64,000 bases of DNA from an uncultured Verrucomicrobiales bacterium (GCA_947039485.1 CAMQZC010000003.1:62001-126000), one strand, 5' to 3'; counted from the stretch's first letter, positions 17,799 through 28,131 are shown. The notes: generated from the sequence alone by a model not told the origin. Numbers and translations are program-made.

Positions 17799-18192
17799 AT
17801 TTTTATATTCTATTTAAATTCTAAATGATGTTGTTTGATGCAAATCGGCTTCAAGAGATTACCCGCGTCGGGGTCAGACCGCGTGGCGAAGCTCAACTGG
17901 TTGCCCTCCGATGATGGAGGAGAATTATCAGCATTACTCGCTCTTGCTGCAATCATCTAAACACAGATTGCGCGATTCGTCACCATCCTTAGGGTAGACG
18001 AATCATCCAGCCCAGAGCGGGCACCGTAGCGAGAAGCCCAACAGCCCCTCCCTCTCCAATAAAGAATTAGATGCACTCCCTATCCTCAAAAACGAGTCAC
18101 AAATAAGGTGCTCTACCACAGCAGCAGTAGAGCACCCTTTGAGCATCTCAGCACCCTAGCGATAGCCAGTGAGCGAGGCGTAGAATAGAGAC
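17799..18192. other. Intergenic region upstream of the orphan capsid gene
   Basis: 394 bp. A 48-codon frame on the minus strand (17958 to 17815, MIAARASNADNSPPSSEGNQ...) would end just before the capsid gene, but it shows no resemblance to the prophage scaffold and I do not call it. The sialidase terminator is at the right side. Confidence 0.4.
18107..18136 (-). terminator. Terminator of the sialidase gene
   Basis: GGTGCTCTAC (18107-18116) pairs with GTAGAGCACC (18127-18136), 10 bp, 57 nt after the stop codon. Confidence 0.7.
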
Positions 18193-20061
18193 TTAGTTCT
18201 TACAGCGTTTTTTCATCTCAAAATCACTTACAATGCAGCTTTTCTCCTCCATTGTACCATCAGCAGCCTTGAACTGGAAGAACTTCGACTTAGCAACAGG
18301 CTCAGCCTTATCCTTAGATTTCGTCACAGTAGCATCTTCAGCGGCAAGCAAATGCAAATAACTCAGCCCAATCTTAGGCGAATTCTTTGCACGCATCGTC
18401 CCCACGGCCTTCTTTGATCTATTGAGATATAGCTTAGCTACACCATCGATAAAATTCAACTTTACATGATAAGGAGTCTCCTCCTTGAGTGTGATACCCC
18501 CCAGAGTTTGACCCGGAGCCAACTTACAGGAAAACACCGCACGCTCAGGCGTCGAGGGATCACAAGGGTTAAACATACGATCCGTCAGTGACACATAAGT
18601 ACCACTGCTACCCTTGGGGAAATAAAGATTAAAACTCACCGATCCTGCATGAGCCAGTGGGAAATTCCAAGAAATACCACTACGGCGATAATCAGCCCCC
18701 AAGGCCGCATTAATCAATGAATCATCATTCAAAATGCCATACTTGGCAGCTGCGGCCTTCCGACCATCAGGCGCATCAACTAGAGCAACCCCAGACTTGC
18801 GGTTATATTGAATGCGATGAGCCTTTGGTATAAAGGAAAAGCCATGAATATTCATCAGACCATTCTCCTCAAAGTTCTCGGAGCGAGAATCGCCATCAAC
18901 CCAATCTTGATTAATGATAATCATCTTGCAGTGAGCAGGATGTTGACCCGATGTAACAAGAATGCGCTTATCATCAAGCTCCAAAAACTCAGACTGATGA
19001 TTACTACGATCATGCCCACCCTTCAGTGTTGCAAAATTGCCAGCATTACGGCGAGCGTCAATAATCACCTCACGATAACCATACCAACTCTTACCCTCAT
19101 TCTTTGAGAAAGCAACGTGCAAACCGCCTCGTCCCGTAAACACATCCTCACCATTCGTGCCCCTAGTGTGCGCCAGCTCTGGCATAGGAGCAGCATTCGT
19201 CCACAGACAAATCAGCTTACCATCTGACAAACGACCTAAAGTCGACATAATCAATGAACCGTAGAAAGGAGAAGGCTTAGGCTTCGACCAAGTATTCCCC
19301 CCATCTTTAGAAAAGGACTCATAGCTCATATTGCTATCCGTACGCACCAGCGCATAAACCATCCCATTCTTTAACTCTACAGCCGTAGCCTCTACACCAG
19401 CATTGCGCCAGCGACCGCCCTGATCAATACCCGCCTCACGGAAGGCAGGCACAGAAATCATATCCCTCGATATGCGCCAAGACAGGCCCTTATCATCAGA
19501 TATCAAGAAGCGAGTCCCCAAGTTAGACTTGTGCATAGGGATAATAATACGCCCGGATTCAAGCTCGAGAGGGTTACGATAAATCCAACCATCAGGCACA
19601 GGATAAAGCACCTTCTGATTCTTCATCCACTCATCAGCTTTGACAAAGCGCTTGCCATCCGATGATGGTGAATACCAGCCCTCATCAATATCATCAGACA
19701 TGAAGATATATCCTCTAATAGGCTGAATCAACATATACTTCTTTGACTTGGGCAAATAAACAGTCGCGGCAGCCTCCTTATGAATGCCACCCCACTTCTT
19801 AGGAAACTGCTTACCAGCCACAGCCTTGGTCCAAGTCTCCCCATTATCAGATGAGATGATGTAGGGCACCGTTCCACCCTGATTCGTCCCACCGCTATAG
19901 TGACGAATTTCCTTAGCTCCCGTGCGCACAAGACCACGACCAGCATCACTCGGAGGAATCACATCCAAAATAACAGGCTCCTCCTGCGCGGCAAAAACAA
20001 AACTTTGCCCCAACGCAAGGGAACTCATCAATACGAAATTTTTAAAAGAAGATTTAATCAT
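18193..20061 (-). CDS. Secreted sialidase-family (BNR/Asp-box) protein
   Basis: 622 residues with a Sec signal peptide (MIKSSFKNFVLMSSLALGQS...FAA). Asp-boxes S-x-D-x-G-x-x-W appear as SSDNGETW, SDDKGLSW, SKDGGNTW and SKNEGKSW, spaced as blades of a six-bladed propeller. The segment YRNPLELESGRIIIPMHKS resembles the active-site arginine region of exo-alpha-sialidase relatives. A C-terminal part of about 190 residues (from about 430) is beta-rich and may be a lectin-like domain. It probably acts on sialylated or other acidic glycans outside the cytoplasm. Full GH33 membership is likely but not proven here. Confidence 0.85.
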   Translation of the reverse strand: MIKSSFKNFVLMSSLALGQSFVFAAQEEPVILDVIPPSDAGRGLVRTGAKEIRHYSGGTNQGGTVPYIISSDNGETWTKAVAGKQFPKKWGGIHKEAAATVYLPKSKKYMLIQPIRGYIFMSDDIDEGWYSPSSDGKRFVKADEWMKNQKVLYPVPDGWIYRNPLELESGRIIIPMHKSNLGTRFLISDDKGLSWRISRDMISVPAFREAGIDQGGRWRNAGVEATAVELKNGMVYALVRTDSNMSYESFSKDGGNTWSKPKPSPFYGSLIMSTLGRLSDGKLICLWTNAAPMPELAHTRGTNGEDVFTGRGGLHVAFSKNEGKSWYGYREVIIDARRNAGNFATLKGGHDRSNHQSEFLELDDKRILVTSGQHPAHCKMIIINQDWVDGDSRSENFEENGLMNIHGFSFIPKAHRIQYNRKSGVALVDAPDGRKAAAAKYGILNDDSLINAALGADYRRSGISWNFPLAHAGSVSFNLYFPKGSSGTYVSLTDRMFNPCDPSTPERAVFSCKLAPGQTLGGITLKEETPYHVKLNFIDGVAKLYLNRSKKAVGTMRAKNSPKIGLSYLHLLAAEDATVTKSKDKAEPVAKSKFFQFKAADGTMEEKSCIVSDFEMKKRCKN

Positions 20062-20424
20062 AGATTTATTGAAAAATTAAACAATAATACTAACATATCC
20101 ACCCCCGTTGTCAAGCTGGCATATCGCCCCTGCGACAACAGAGCTCAACACATTGCCCAGCATGCAGCCACGTAGCCAGCATGCATGAACGCGGTTGATG
20201 AGCTCATTTAATCATCAGCTCATCAACCTTGCCCAAAATAATGAGAGACCTCCTTGCCCATGGGCATTGCTACCCAATTTAACAATAATTTCAAGCAAGT
20301 ATATCATGAGCAGCCATGGCAAGGTTAACTTGGAGCATCGCCCCCGTTAAGTGATCCCTATGGCTTGATTGGCTATTCTATTTTTACTTTATAAAACCGC
20401 GCGGGGGTATTTAATTCATCTTTC
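20062..20424. other. Intergenic region between the ankyrin and sialidase genes
   Basis: 363 bp. It should hold the sialidase promoter, but I see no clear consensus element, operator or terminator. Confidence 0.4.
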
Positions 20425-23091
20425 TTATAAGAAAGTCCACTGAGAATTGGGAGCTTTCTTATTTGTCAATCCATCAAGGTAATTAACAATCGCCTGATGA
20501 CCAGCAGCGAGCGCGTAGAGGCGTGCTGCATCACCATGCTGATCAGTCGCTTTAATATCGGCCCCGTGCTCCACAAGGAACTTCACCACATCAAGAGAAC
20601 CCTGCCCACACGCGAGAATTAAAGGCGTGCGCCCTGCATTCGTCCGTGAGTTGATATCGGCTCCATGCTCAAGCAGCAAATCCAGCGCCTCAACGTTACC
20701 CAAAAGAGTTAGGATTGCCAAGGCGCTCTGCCCTTTCTCATCCTTGGCGTTGATATCAGCGCCTGTGACCATGCAACTGCGCAGCGCATCCACACTATTG
20801 AGGCTAGCGGCGGCAAGAATCATTGTATTCTTCCCGTTCTTCGTCTCACGCTCCGCAAAAGTCCTCATCTCTCTCCATGATTTCTCCTGATGGAGGGCCG
20901 CAACAATTGCCTTTTGCTCTATCAAATCACCATTACTCAGAGCACCCATCACGATGATATCAACAAGCGCCTGTGGCTTGCCTGACTGGCTGACTAAATA
21001 GAGAAGAGAGGGACGCTTTTCACGACTAGTCTCTAGGTCACCTTCATCACCCTGCATCATTGAGATGTCTTGCGATACATCATAGAACGCCTTAACGATC
21101 TTAGCCATCGACTTAGGGGCCGGCTTTATCGTTATACGCTCTGCTTTCTTCTCATCAAATCCGATCTTGATGAGCTGTGCAGCCTCCTGATACTTGCCTA
21201 CTCTGCTCAGCAAGTAAAAGGTCTCTGCGCACTCATAGCTTTCCAAATCAAGCTGAGCTCCAGCTTTGATAAGCAGATCAAAGAGCTCTCTATCCCCACT
21301 CCAAAGGCAAGAGAAGAGCATGCGTTGATCATTGCCTTGGCTGAGCTTCGGCTTTGCACCAAGCTTCACGAGCTCGCGCGCCAAATCCGCATGACCATAG
21401 CCGATAGCAGTGGAAAGGGCGGAGCACTCAAAGCCAATGAGTTGATTAATATCAGCGCCCTTGGCGAGTAGTAACGACACGAGCTCTCGATTATTGAGCG
21501 CGCATGCACATGCCAAGGGCGAGAGAATAAGCTCCTCCGTCTCCTCCGTCTCTACCTCGCCGGAGTCAAATTCGATAGCTCCCGCATCAGCATCCTTCTC
21601 TGTGCCAACGATATTAAATCTGTGAACAAACCCATCATTCTTAGCTAATTCAATAGAATCCAACCCATTAATTTTCGCGCCAGACCGCAAGGTCTCTTCG
21701 ACAAGATTGGCATCTCCAGCCTTAATCGCGGCAGTAAGCCTATGTTGAATACGGGCTTGCTCGAGTTCAGCGTCGAGATGCGCGCGATGCGCTTGCAAGA
21801 ATAGAGCTCGCTGCTCTGGGGTGAGGGTGACTGCCACCCCCTTGTCAAAGAGTGCCAGTAGCTCAGCTCGGCTTGCCTCTTTGGCATAATCGAGGGCGCT
21901 CCTCCCGCTGCTGTCCTTGGGCTTCGTATCAGCACCTAGAGCGAGCAAAATCTCAGCAACACCTACATTATTTTCCTTGCAGGCCCTGAGCAGGGGGCTC
22001 TCGCCCTGCTCATTCCTCGCATTAATATCTGCACCATCCTCGATTACTGCGAGGGCGGCAATCTGATAAAGAGGCAGGGGCATTCCACTGAGGTTGAGCA
22101 ATGGACTTGCTCCATCTTCATCATTGATATTGGGATTGCTCCCTGCATCAAGCAGGCGCTGCACAAGCTCTGGGCTAGAAATACTTGCCCCGTAAAGGGC
22201 GGTATCATGTCGTAGACCTATTGCATTAACGTCTATACCGGGATGAGCTAGCAGTATATCCACGCATTGATCATGCCCACCATAAGCAGCTGAGACGAGT
22301 GCTACAAGTCCCAATCTCGTCTTAATATTTGGATTAGCTCCATGTGCAAGAAGCGCGGCTACACAAGAAGCATGACCGGCTTGGCTGGCCATCATAATTG
22401 GAGCAAGGCCAAATTTACCCGCTTCATTGCAGTCCATACCCTGAGCCAAGAGCAACTCCACAATCCCAAGATAACCTTTATCCGAGGCAAAGCAGAGAGG
22501 TGAGTATGTGCTCGTATATCTAGGATCCTTCAAATTGCAACCATACTTGATGAGCAAGCGGACAATATCAATATGACCATATTGACAAGCGGCAGCCAGA
22601 GGCGCGCTGCCTTCCGGCATCATAGCCTCAGCAGGCACACCCCGCTTGAGTAGCTCCTCTACGCATTGAGTAAGCCCCGATAAAGCTGCATAGTTGAGAT
22701 TATTATTAGTCTCATCTTTAGACATAGGCCCCAAATCACAGCCCTGAGAGATAAGATAAAGAGCAATCTCAGACTGCTTTGCAAAGAGAGCCGCGGTGAG
22801 AGCACTTTTTGATTTCTCATTGAGCCAATTGATATTGGCCCCTGCTTTGAGTAGATACTTCACCACGTTCAGATTCCCCTCAAAGCTAGCCAGACACAGA
22901 GGGTTAAAGTTTGTATCAAAAGCTCCATCAATAGGCGCTCCCTTATTTAAAGCTGATTGGATTGCATTGAGATTGCCAGCCGTAATAGCCAGTTTGAGCT
23001 CTGCCTGTGCCTGAGCAATGCTGGCAGGGCTAACATCTTGAGCTGAGGCTACCATGCTGATAGCCACGATAATGGGTATGATATTTTTCAT
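20425..23091 (-). CDS. Secreted ankyrin-repeat protein
   Basis: 888 residues. The signal peptide MKNIIPIIVAISMVASA would send it to the periplasm or outside. The rest is roughly twenty ankyrin repeats of the G-x-TPL..A...G...VV..LL..GAD type in two blocks (about 30-405 and 450-870), joined by a helical and acidic linker (EKDADAGAIEFDSGEVETEE). Ankyrin arrays bind proteins; the partner is unknown. It lies alone between the sialidase gene and a membrane protein gene. Long ankyrin proteins occur in host-associated bacteria, but an effector role here is only a possibility. Confidence 0.88.
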   Translation of the reverse strand: MKNIIPIIVAISMVASAQDVSPASIAQAQAELKLAITAGNLNAIQSALNKGAPIDGAFDTNFNPLCLASFEGNLNVVKYLLKAGANINWLNEKSKSALTAALFAKQSEIALYLISQGCDLGPMSKDETNNNLNYAALSGLTQCVEELLKRGVPAEAMMPEGSAPLAAACQYGHIDIVRLLIKYGCNLKDPRYTSTYSPLCFASDKGYLGIVELLLAQGMDCNEAGKFGLAPIMMASQAGHASCVAALLAHGANPNIKTRLGLVALVSAAYGGHDQCVDILLAHPGIDVNAIGLRHDTALYGASISSPELVQRLLDAGSNPNINDEDGASPLLNLSGMPLPLYQIAALAVIEDGADINARNEQGESPLLRACKENNVGVAEILLALGADTKPKDSSGRSALDYAKEASRAELLALFDKGVAVTLTPEQRALFLQAHRAHLDAELEQARIQHRLTAAIKAGDANLVEETLRSGAKINGLDSIELAKNDGFVHRFNIVGTEKDADAGAIEFDSGEVETEETEELILSPLACACALNNRELVSLLLAKGADINQLIGFECSALSTAIGYGHADLARELVKLGAKPKLSQGNDQRMLFSCLWSGDRELFDLLIKAGAQLDLESYECAETFYLLSRVGKYQEAAQLIKIGFDEKKAERITIKPAPKSMAKIVKAFYDVSQDISMMQGDEGDLETSREKRPSLLYLVSQSGKPQALVDIIVMGALSNGDLIEQKAIVAALHQEKSWREMRTFAERETKNGKNTMILAAASLNSVDALRSCMVTGADINAKDEKGQSALAILTLLGNVEALDLLLEHGADINSRTNAGRTPLILACGQGSLDVVKFLVEHGADIKATDQHGDAARLYALAAGHQAIVNYLDGLTNKKAPNSQWTFL

Positions 23092-23240
23092 TTAATTAGT
23101 GAAGTGTAATTAAGCGCAATATTGCGTATTATGTTATGTTGTTGTTTTAGTTTTTCGTAAAAGCATGACGAATGGATCGTCTGTTTTGAATGATGATTAA
23201 TGAATATTTTTCTTTCATGATGTCAATATTCATTTCCTCT

Positions 23241-23750
23241 CTACTGATTCTTGCGACGCAATAAGAGAAGCTGAATCAAGGCGGTCAAGCCCATCGCTAA
23301 GGAGCTGCTGAGGAGAATGGCGGTGATGATCATATTTCCAACGACAGCATAGACGATAAGAGCAATCAGAAGCTCGAGTGTAGCTATGGCCATACATCCG
23401 CGCAGGATATTTCGAGTAATAGGGATGATACGCTGGGTCTCAACATTTCGCAAAAAAGGAGGTAACATAAAGCGTATTAGCCCATTGCGCCATATCAAGC
23501 TATGTCCTACAATCCATGTAGCTAGAGCTACCATCAAACAATTCCACAACAGAACAAATAAGAGTGCGACATCTGGGGTGGCTGTCGTGCTACCGCTCAC
23601 TTCTAGGCTGAGTATCTGATGCGTATAACTTAACATCCCACCACTATATGCTAAAATCAGACTATCGTCAAGCCGTAAGACTAGCATGTACTTTATTGTG
23701 TGCAGCGGCGCATCAATGCGGGTTGATTCGCTAAAATAATCACCCCGCAT
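23241..23750 (-). CDS. Hypothetical integral membrane protein
   Basis: 169 residues with about four hydrophobic spans (VALLFVLLWNCLMVALATWIV, AIATLELLIALIVYAVV, ILLSSSLAMGLTALIQLLLL). No family is recognised. The first 21 residues are polar, so a later start (23687, MLVLRLDDS) is possible. The basic end RRKNQ suggests a cytoplasmic C-terminus. Confidence 0.6.
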   Translation of the reverse strand: MRGDYFSESTRIDAPLHTIKYMLVLRLDDSLILAYSGGMLSYTHQILSLEVSGSTTATPDVALLFVLLWNCLMVALATWIVGHSLIWRNGLIRFMLPPFLRNVETQRIIPITRNILRGCMAIATLELLIALIVYAVVGNMIITAILLSSSLAMGLTALIQLLLLRRKNQ

Positions 23751-23868
23751 TGGATTAGGCTTTACGAGAAACTTACTTGAGCTTCTTCATCTTGAGTCAC
23801 TCATGCTGCTGCGCTGAAGCTGCGTCCCTCCCTTTTAAAATAGGCAGAACTTGCGTACGTCTGCTCGC

Positions 23869-25071
23869 TCAGCGATGATGCCGCACAAGGGCATCTACGA
23901 TGCGCTTGAGTCCCTCCGCGACAACCGCGCGTGGGCATGCAATATTGAGACGTATCCTGCCCGTAGCCTGATGCACAAACATCGCATCGCCCCCCTCAAG
24001 GAGGACACCCGCATTGTTGGCAAAGAAGAGGGGTAAATTCAGATTATCATCACAGTAAGCCCTCACATCAATCCACGCCAGATAGGTGGCCTCAGGGATG
24101 CTAAACTTTGCCTCAGGCAGATGCTCAGCGAGATAGTCCGCGACCAAGCTGAAACTCTCATCGAGGTAGATGCGCAGGGCATCGAGCCAAGGAGCGCCAC
24201 GCTCATAGGCGCCCTGAGAGGCGGCGATGCTGAGCGGATTGGTGAAGTTAAAGTTGGACTCCTTCCACTGGGCGCGCAGTGTGTCGCTCTTGATGATGAC
24301 GTGGGAGACCATCAGGCCTGCGACGTTGAAGGTCTTGCTCGGTGCCATGCAAGTGATGAGCCTGTCATAGTCAGGCATCACCTTGGCAAGGGGAATATGC
24401 GACTGACTGAGGCGCAACAAATCACAGTGAATCTCATCCGAAACAACCCAGAGCCCATGACGCTGCATGATATCAGCAATGCGCTCAAGCTCCTCGCGCC
24501 CAAAGACGCGGCCTGTGGGGTTGTGTGGGTGGCAGAGGATAAAGAGCGTGGTCTGAGGGTCGGAGGCCTTGCGCTCGAGATCATCAAAGTCAATCTCATA
24601 GCGTGAGTCACGCTCAATGAGATCAGAGCAGACATGCTCGCGGCCTGCATCCAGAGTAGCGTAGAGAAAGGGCCCGTAAGAAGGCGTGAGGAAGAGCACG
24701 CGCTCGCCCTCATGGCAAAGCTGCTTCGCCAGCGTAAAGAGCGCAGGAACGACACCCTGCGAGAGCAGTAGCTTATCGGTAGGACAATCCCAATCGTAGC
24801 GCTCACGGCACCAAGTGCGAAATACATCGTAGTACCCCTCCTCTCGCAACTGCGTGTAGCCCAAGATACGGCGATCAAGCCTCTCCCTAATGGCATCCAT
24901 TACCACTTCTGGTGTCGCAAAATCCATATCAGCCACCCATAGGCGGATTAAATCCTCATCGCTATAGGGAAAGCTCATCGAGTCATCGGCATGAAAGATA
25001 TACTTACGGAAGCCGTCTGTGTTGAGCGCATTGCTGTGCTTTCTATCGATAATTTCGTCAAAGTTGTACAT
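23869..25071 (-). CDS. PLP-dependent C-S lyase, MalY/PatB family
   Basis: 400 residues. The start MYNFDEIIDRKHSNALNTD...ADDSMSFPYSDEDLIRLWVADMDF is typical of PatB/MalY cystathionine beta-lyases. The PLP motifs are SQGVVPALF, CHPHNPTGRVF, SDEIHCDLL and the Schiff-base lysine in CMAPSKTFNVAGL. It cleaves cystathionine or related C-S bonds to homocysteine or thiol, pyruvate and ammonia. It is transcribed alone. Confidence 0.92.
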   Translation of the reverse strand: MYNFDEIIDRKHSNALNTDGFRKYIFHADDSMSFPYSDEDLIRLWVADMDFATPEVVMDAIRERLDRRILGYTQLREEGYYDVFRTWCRERYDWDCPTDKLLLSQGVVPALFTLAKQLCHEGERVLFLTPSYGPFLYATLDAGREHVCSDLIERDSRYEIDFDDLERKASDPQTTLFILCHPHNPTGRVFGREELERIADIMQRHGLWVVSDEIHCDLLRLSQSHIPLAKVMPDYDRLITCMAPSKTFNVAGLMVSHVIIKSDTLRAQWKESNFNFTNPLSIAASQGAYERGAPWLDALRIYLDESFSLVADYLAEHLPEAKFSIPEATYLAWIDVRAYCDDNLNLPLFFANNAGVLLEGGDAMFVHQATGRIRLNIACPRAVVAEGLKRIVDALVRHHR

Positions 25072-25365
25072 AATCAGGGTAAGTTAGAGGTCGAGTCTAG
25101 CCGATTGATTATAAGCTGCAAAAATCAGCAAGTCAAACGGAAAAACCGCATCATTTACAGTCATATACCCCACCCCTCGGCAGCTCATGCTAGCAGGCTC
25201 TTGAGAGCTAGAACATATCGAGTTTCTCAATTTTTAAGAAATTTTCATCAAAAACAGCCTCAATTATCATCGCCCTACTCCCTCTCAAACAACCCGAGCA
25301 AAACAAGAATAAAATGCTGATAAACAACTTAAAGCGCTACTAAGAAGAACAGAGCAAAGAACAAC

Positions 25366-25410
25366 ACTTATTATTATTTAATAAATATTATCATTTATTA
25401 AATAATAAGT
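25366..25410. repeat. AT-rich inverted repeat
   Basis: The right arm ATTTATTAAATAATAAGT is the complement of the left arm ACTTATTATTATTTAATAAAT except for one extra triplet in the left arm. The spacer is 6 nt. It could be an operator, hairpin or cruciform; no T-run follows. Confidence 0.6.
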
Positions 25411-25582
25411 CTAACTTTGAGAGCCTAATAAAGTGAAAGCCGATGAATAAAACATCGAGAGTAAACTCATCCTGAGAGCATCTGGAGCAGCCAAAAAACT
25501 GCTATCCACAATCCAACATTACCGCTTTCCGTCCCCTCGCACCACCCCGACCATAAGCTAGTAGGCTAGCACCACCACAAGT

Positions 25583-25616
25583 AAAGTCGTCCCAGCTCAC
25601 CGCTGGGGCGGCTTTT
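25583..25616. terminator. Orphan terminator-like hairpin
   Basis: AAAG-T-CG-T-CCCAG pairs with CTGGG-G-CG-G-CTTT and is followed by TTTTA on the plus strand. No intact gene lies upstream on either strand within 200 bp. Confidence 0.55.
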
Positions 25617-25847
25617 ATGCTTCGACTAACAAATAAATATGGGAATAACGACCCCATTTGTTAAAATCTCATCATTCCCAAGCCATTCTCACGAGTCGAC
25701 TTGCTCTGGTGCTCACCCATCCAAGTACCAGCCAACGCCCCGGACGAGCAGCTCGCGAAGTACTGCGAGATCATCCCCCAGAAGCTCACGCTCAGGCACA
25801 GCCCAAGCCTAAGCCCTGCCCCAGCCACAATTGAGACCACGCGTGTA

Positions 25848-26993
25848 TCACCCGATGATGTATCGGGAGTGGGGCAGCCTGCTGAGCAGATAGACAAAAA
25901 GCCAGTTAATAGCTAGAGCCACCAGCGTCGCGAGCGTCATCTTGAGAGGCGTTGACATATCCAGCGTGAGAGCAGCATGAAAGACAGGCCCCAAAAAGAG
26001 GTAATGCGAGAGGTAAATGCCAAAGGAGCAGCGCGAGAGTGATTGCAGCGGCTTTTGCAAGCAGTCGATGTTGATTCTGACACGCTTGAGCAGCAAAAAG
26101 CAAGCGACAGTAAGCAGCACAACATTGGGAGAGCAGTAGGTGAAGAACAACTCAACCTGCGCCTCAGTCGCATTGGGGATATCCAAGCTGTGAGCAAAGC
26201 CACTCAGCGTAATCCAATATCCAATCACAAGCATCGGCAGAGCATAGGCCAAGCTGCGCGCCCAGCTCAGCTGAGGCATACGCCCCAGCACATGACCCAG
26301 CAGCAGATAGCCATTGAAGCCAGCAAAGTAATAGAGCATATTGAACTCATTCCAACCGCAGGCACCCAGCGCATGAGGGTCTGCGTAAGTACGTAGATAG
26401 GGAAGGAAGAGCGAGAGCGCCCAAATTGCAAGAAAATACAGCTTTGCGCGATCGCTCGCCTGCTGCACCCAAGCCGAGAAAATGGGCAGATAAAGATACA
26501 GCCCCATCACCACAAAGATATACCACAGATGCGTCGTAAAGACATTGAAGAAAAGCAGCGACTTCGCGCTATTGATCAACACATCGGAAAAACTCGACAC
26601 CGAAATCGTCGCAGGATCATACCAGGCAAAGAGGAAATTGATAGCAGAGGCAGGCTTGCCCATGATGCCACTAATCACATAAGGAATCGAATTGTAAATC
26701 ACCACCCAAATCACAAAAGGAATCAGCACACGAGGTAAACGCTTCTTGAGGAATCCCCCAATATCCTCCTTCACAGGCAACAGGAGAAAGCCGGTAAGCA
26801 TCACAAAGAAAGGCACACAAGGGCGCAAAAAGGAACCATAGTAAGGTACCCAAGACTTGTAAGCCTCCGTCAGTCGCTCATCTGGACTCACATTGTCTGA
26901 GATGTGGGCAGCCAGAACCATAAAAATAGCCACAGCGCGGATGAGAGCCACCCACGGGACAAATTGAGAATCGAGACGATGAGCATTTTGCAT
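25848..26993 (-). CDS. Acyltransferase 3 family membrane protein
   Basis: 381 residues from ATG 26993 (MQNAHRLDSQFVPWVALIRAVA), which fits the family start better than the upstream ATG. The motif R-x-x-A-x-x-x-V-x-x-x-H (ALIRAVAIFMVLAAH) is the conserved acceptor/donor segment, followed by about ten transmembrane helices and FFVMLTGFLLL. The family O-acylates surface glycans, peptidoglycan or lipids. The substrate is unknown and no glycan cluster is adjacent. Confidence 0.88.
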   Translation of the reverse strand: MQNAHRLDSQFVPWVALIRAVAIFMVLAAHISDNVSPDERLTEAYKSWVPYYGSFLRPCVPFFVMLTGFLLLPVKEDIGGFLKKRLPRVLIPFVIWVVIYNSIPYVISGIMGKPASAINFLFAWYDPATISVSSFSDVLINSAKSLLFFNVFTTHLWYIFVVMGLYLYLPIFSAWVQQASDRAKLYFLAIWALSLFLPYLRTYADPHALGACGWNEFNMLYYFAGFNGYLLLGHVLGRMPQLSWARSLAYALPMLVIGYWITLSGFAHSLDIPNATEAQVELFFTYCSPNVVLLTVACFLLLKRVRINIDCLQKPLQSLSRCSFGIYLSHYLFLGPVFHAALTLDMSTPLKMTLATLVALAINWLFVYLLSRLPHSRYIIG

Positions 26994-27292
26994 AACGGGG
27001 TAGATAATAGCCCCAAGCATCAACCTAGGTCAAGTGACAAATCCCCAGCACGAACTTTCTTAACATAGATTCATTATTTAAGCGAGCGCAGCACGCACAG
27101 CAACGCGCCTAGATGTATTGAGAATCCTCCTTCTTGAGCTTCGATACGCGCCAAATACCAAGCACTCAAGACCATCAGGAGTACAGCATCCCTTGAGCGC
27201 ACACACGCACTATTAGCTTGATTTCTCCCCCCCCCTGTTAGTATAAATCCCCCCACCGCCTCAATGAGCTAAAATCCATCCATATAAGAAAC

Positions 27293-27871
27293 ATGACAGC
27301 AAGACCCAAGACAAGACCCAAGAGCACCTACATTCCCTCCCTCAGTCCCACCCACAGTCAAAAAAGCTATGACATGTGGAATTTCCTCCTAGTCGGCATT
27401 GTCTTTAGCGGCCTAGCCTGCTGGATACTGAGCATCATCAGCGATGTCAGAGGCTCGGCTAACTTCCCGCAAGTCACGGGTCAAGTCGAGGAGCTCTACA
27501 GCAATCATTACGAGCGTAGCCATAACACGAGACATAGATCATCATCCAATACCCTCTTCATCACTTACGAGTCAGTTAAGGTCAGCTTCAAATGGAAAGG
27601 CAAGAACTACAGCTGTAGAGATGAAGGCTACACCCTCAGCCTGAGAGACTACCTAAAAGCCAAACAATCTGGCAGCACGCGCGTCTACGTCCGTGAGAGC
27701 GACCCGAGCCGCTCCCTGCTCAGTGCAGGTGTGTCAGGGGGCATCTACGCCGTCTGCGCTTTAACAGGCATATTTGGCGCATTGATGCTCATCATCGCTT
27801 ACCTCTGCAGCCGAGATGGCTTCTGGCAGAGATGCCGAAAATTGGCCAGCCATCAGTCCCAGAATAAATAA
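27293..27871 (+). CDS. DUF3592-like membrane protein
   Basis: 192 residues. One helix (WNFLLVGIVFSGLACWIL) precedes a small extracytoplasmic beta domain (FPQVTGQVEELYSNHYERS...ITYESVKVSFKWKGKNYSC) ending DPSRSLL, then two hydrophobic spans near the C-terminus. This helix, beta domain and helix layout with a V-x-Y-x-x-x-DPS-like end matches DUF3592. Function unknown. The basic 27-residue leader may be untranslated if the start is ATG 27374. Confidence 0.75.
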   Translation: MTARPKTRPKSTYIPSLSPTHSQKSYDMWNFLLVGIVFSGLACWILSIISDVRGSANFPQVTGQVEELYSNHYERSHNTRHRSSSNTLFITYESVKVSFKWKGKNYSCRDEGYTLSLRDYLKAKQSGSTRVYVRESDPSRSLLSAGVSGGIYAVCALTGIFGALMLIIAYLCSRDGFWQRCRKLASHQSQNK

Positions 27872-27876
27872 CACAA

Positions 27877-27910
27877 AGCAGCCCTACGTTATCCTAAACG
27901 CAGGGCTGCT
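27877..27910 (+). terminator. Terminator of the DUF3592-like gene
   Basis: AGCAGCCC-TA-CGT pairs with ACG-CA-GGGCTGCT, with a short loop, just after the stop codon. The T-run is weak. Confidence 0.65.
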
Positions 27911-28131
27911 CCAATTTACTAGCTCCGATAGGAATCATTTCATCTATCACTTAGCATATTATCCATTATTTAGCCGCGTTTTTCGCCACACTTTTTGTTT
28001 AAATTTATCTGAATTGCTCGAATATAAATTTACGTCAACAGGAAGCTTGTTTAACTCAAGTCTACCCTTTTATCATTTGAGGCAACTTTCTACTTCTCAG
28101 CCCTTATGCTTAATGATAATATGGAGAGGTT

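Larger units (their letters stand above)
25072..25847. other. 776-bp intergenic region with palindrome and terminator
   Basis: It contains an AT-rich inverted repeat (25366-25410) and a GC-rich hairpin (25583-25616). Open frames near the acyltransferase 3' end (25661-25916) lack domains. Some of this may be residue of a lost gene, since the GC-rich terminator has no obvious gene to serve. Confidence 0.5.

Noticed and set aside
17815-17958. 48-codon frame before the orphan capsid gene as a scaffold remnant
   Set aside because: No similarity to the prophage scaffold could be seen, and it is too short to support.
25701-25916. 71-codon plus-strand frame at the end of the acyltransferase gene
   Set aside because: It overlaps the end of a well supported gene and has no domain.
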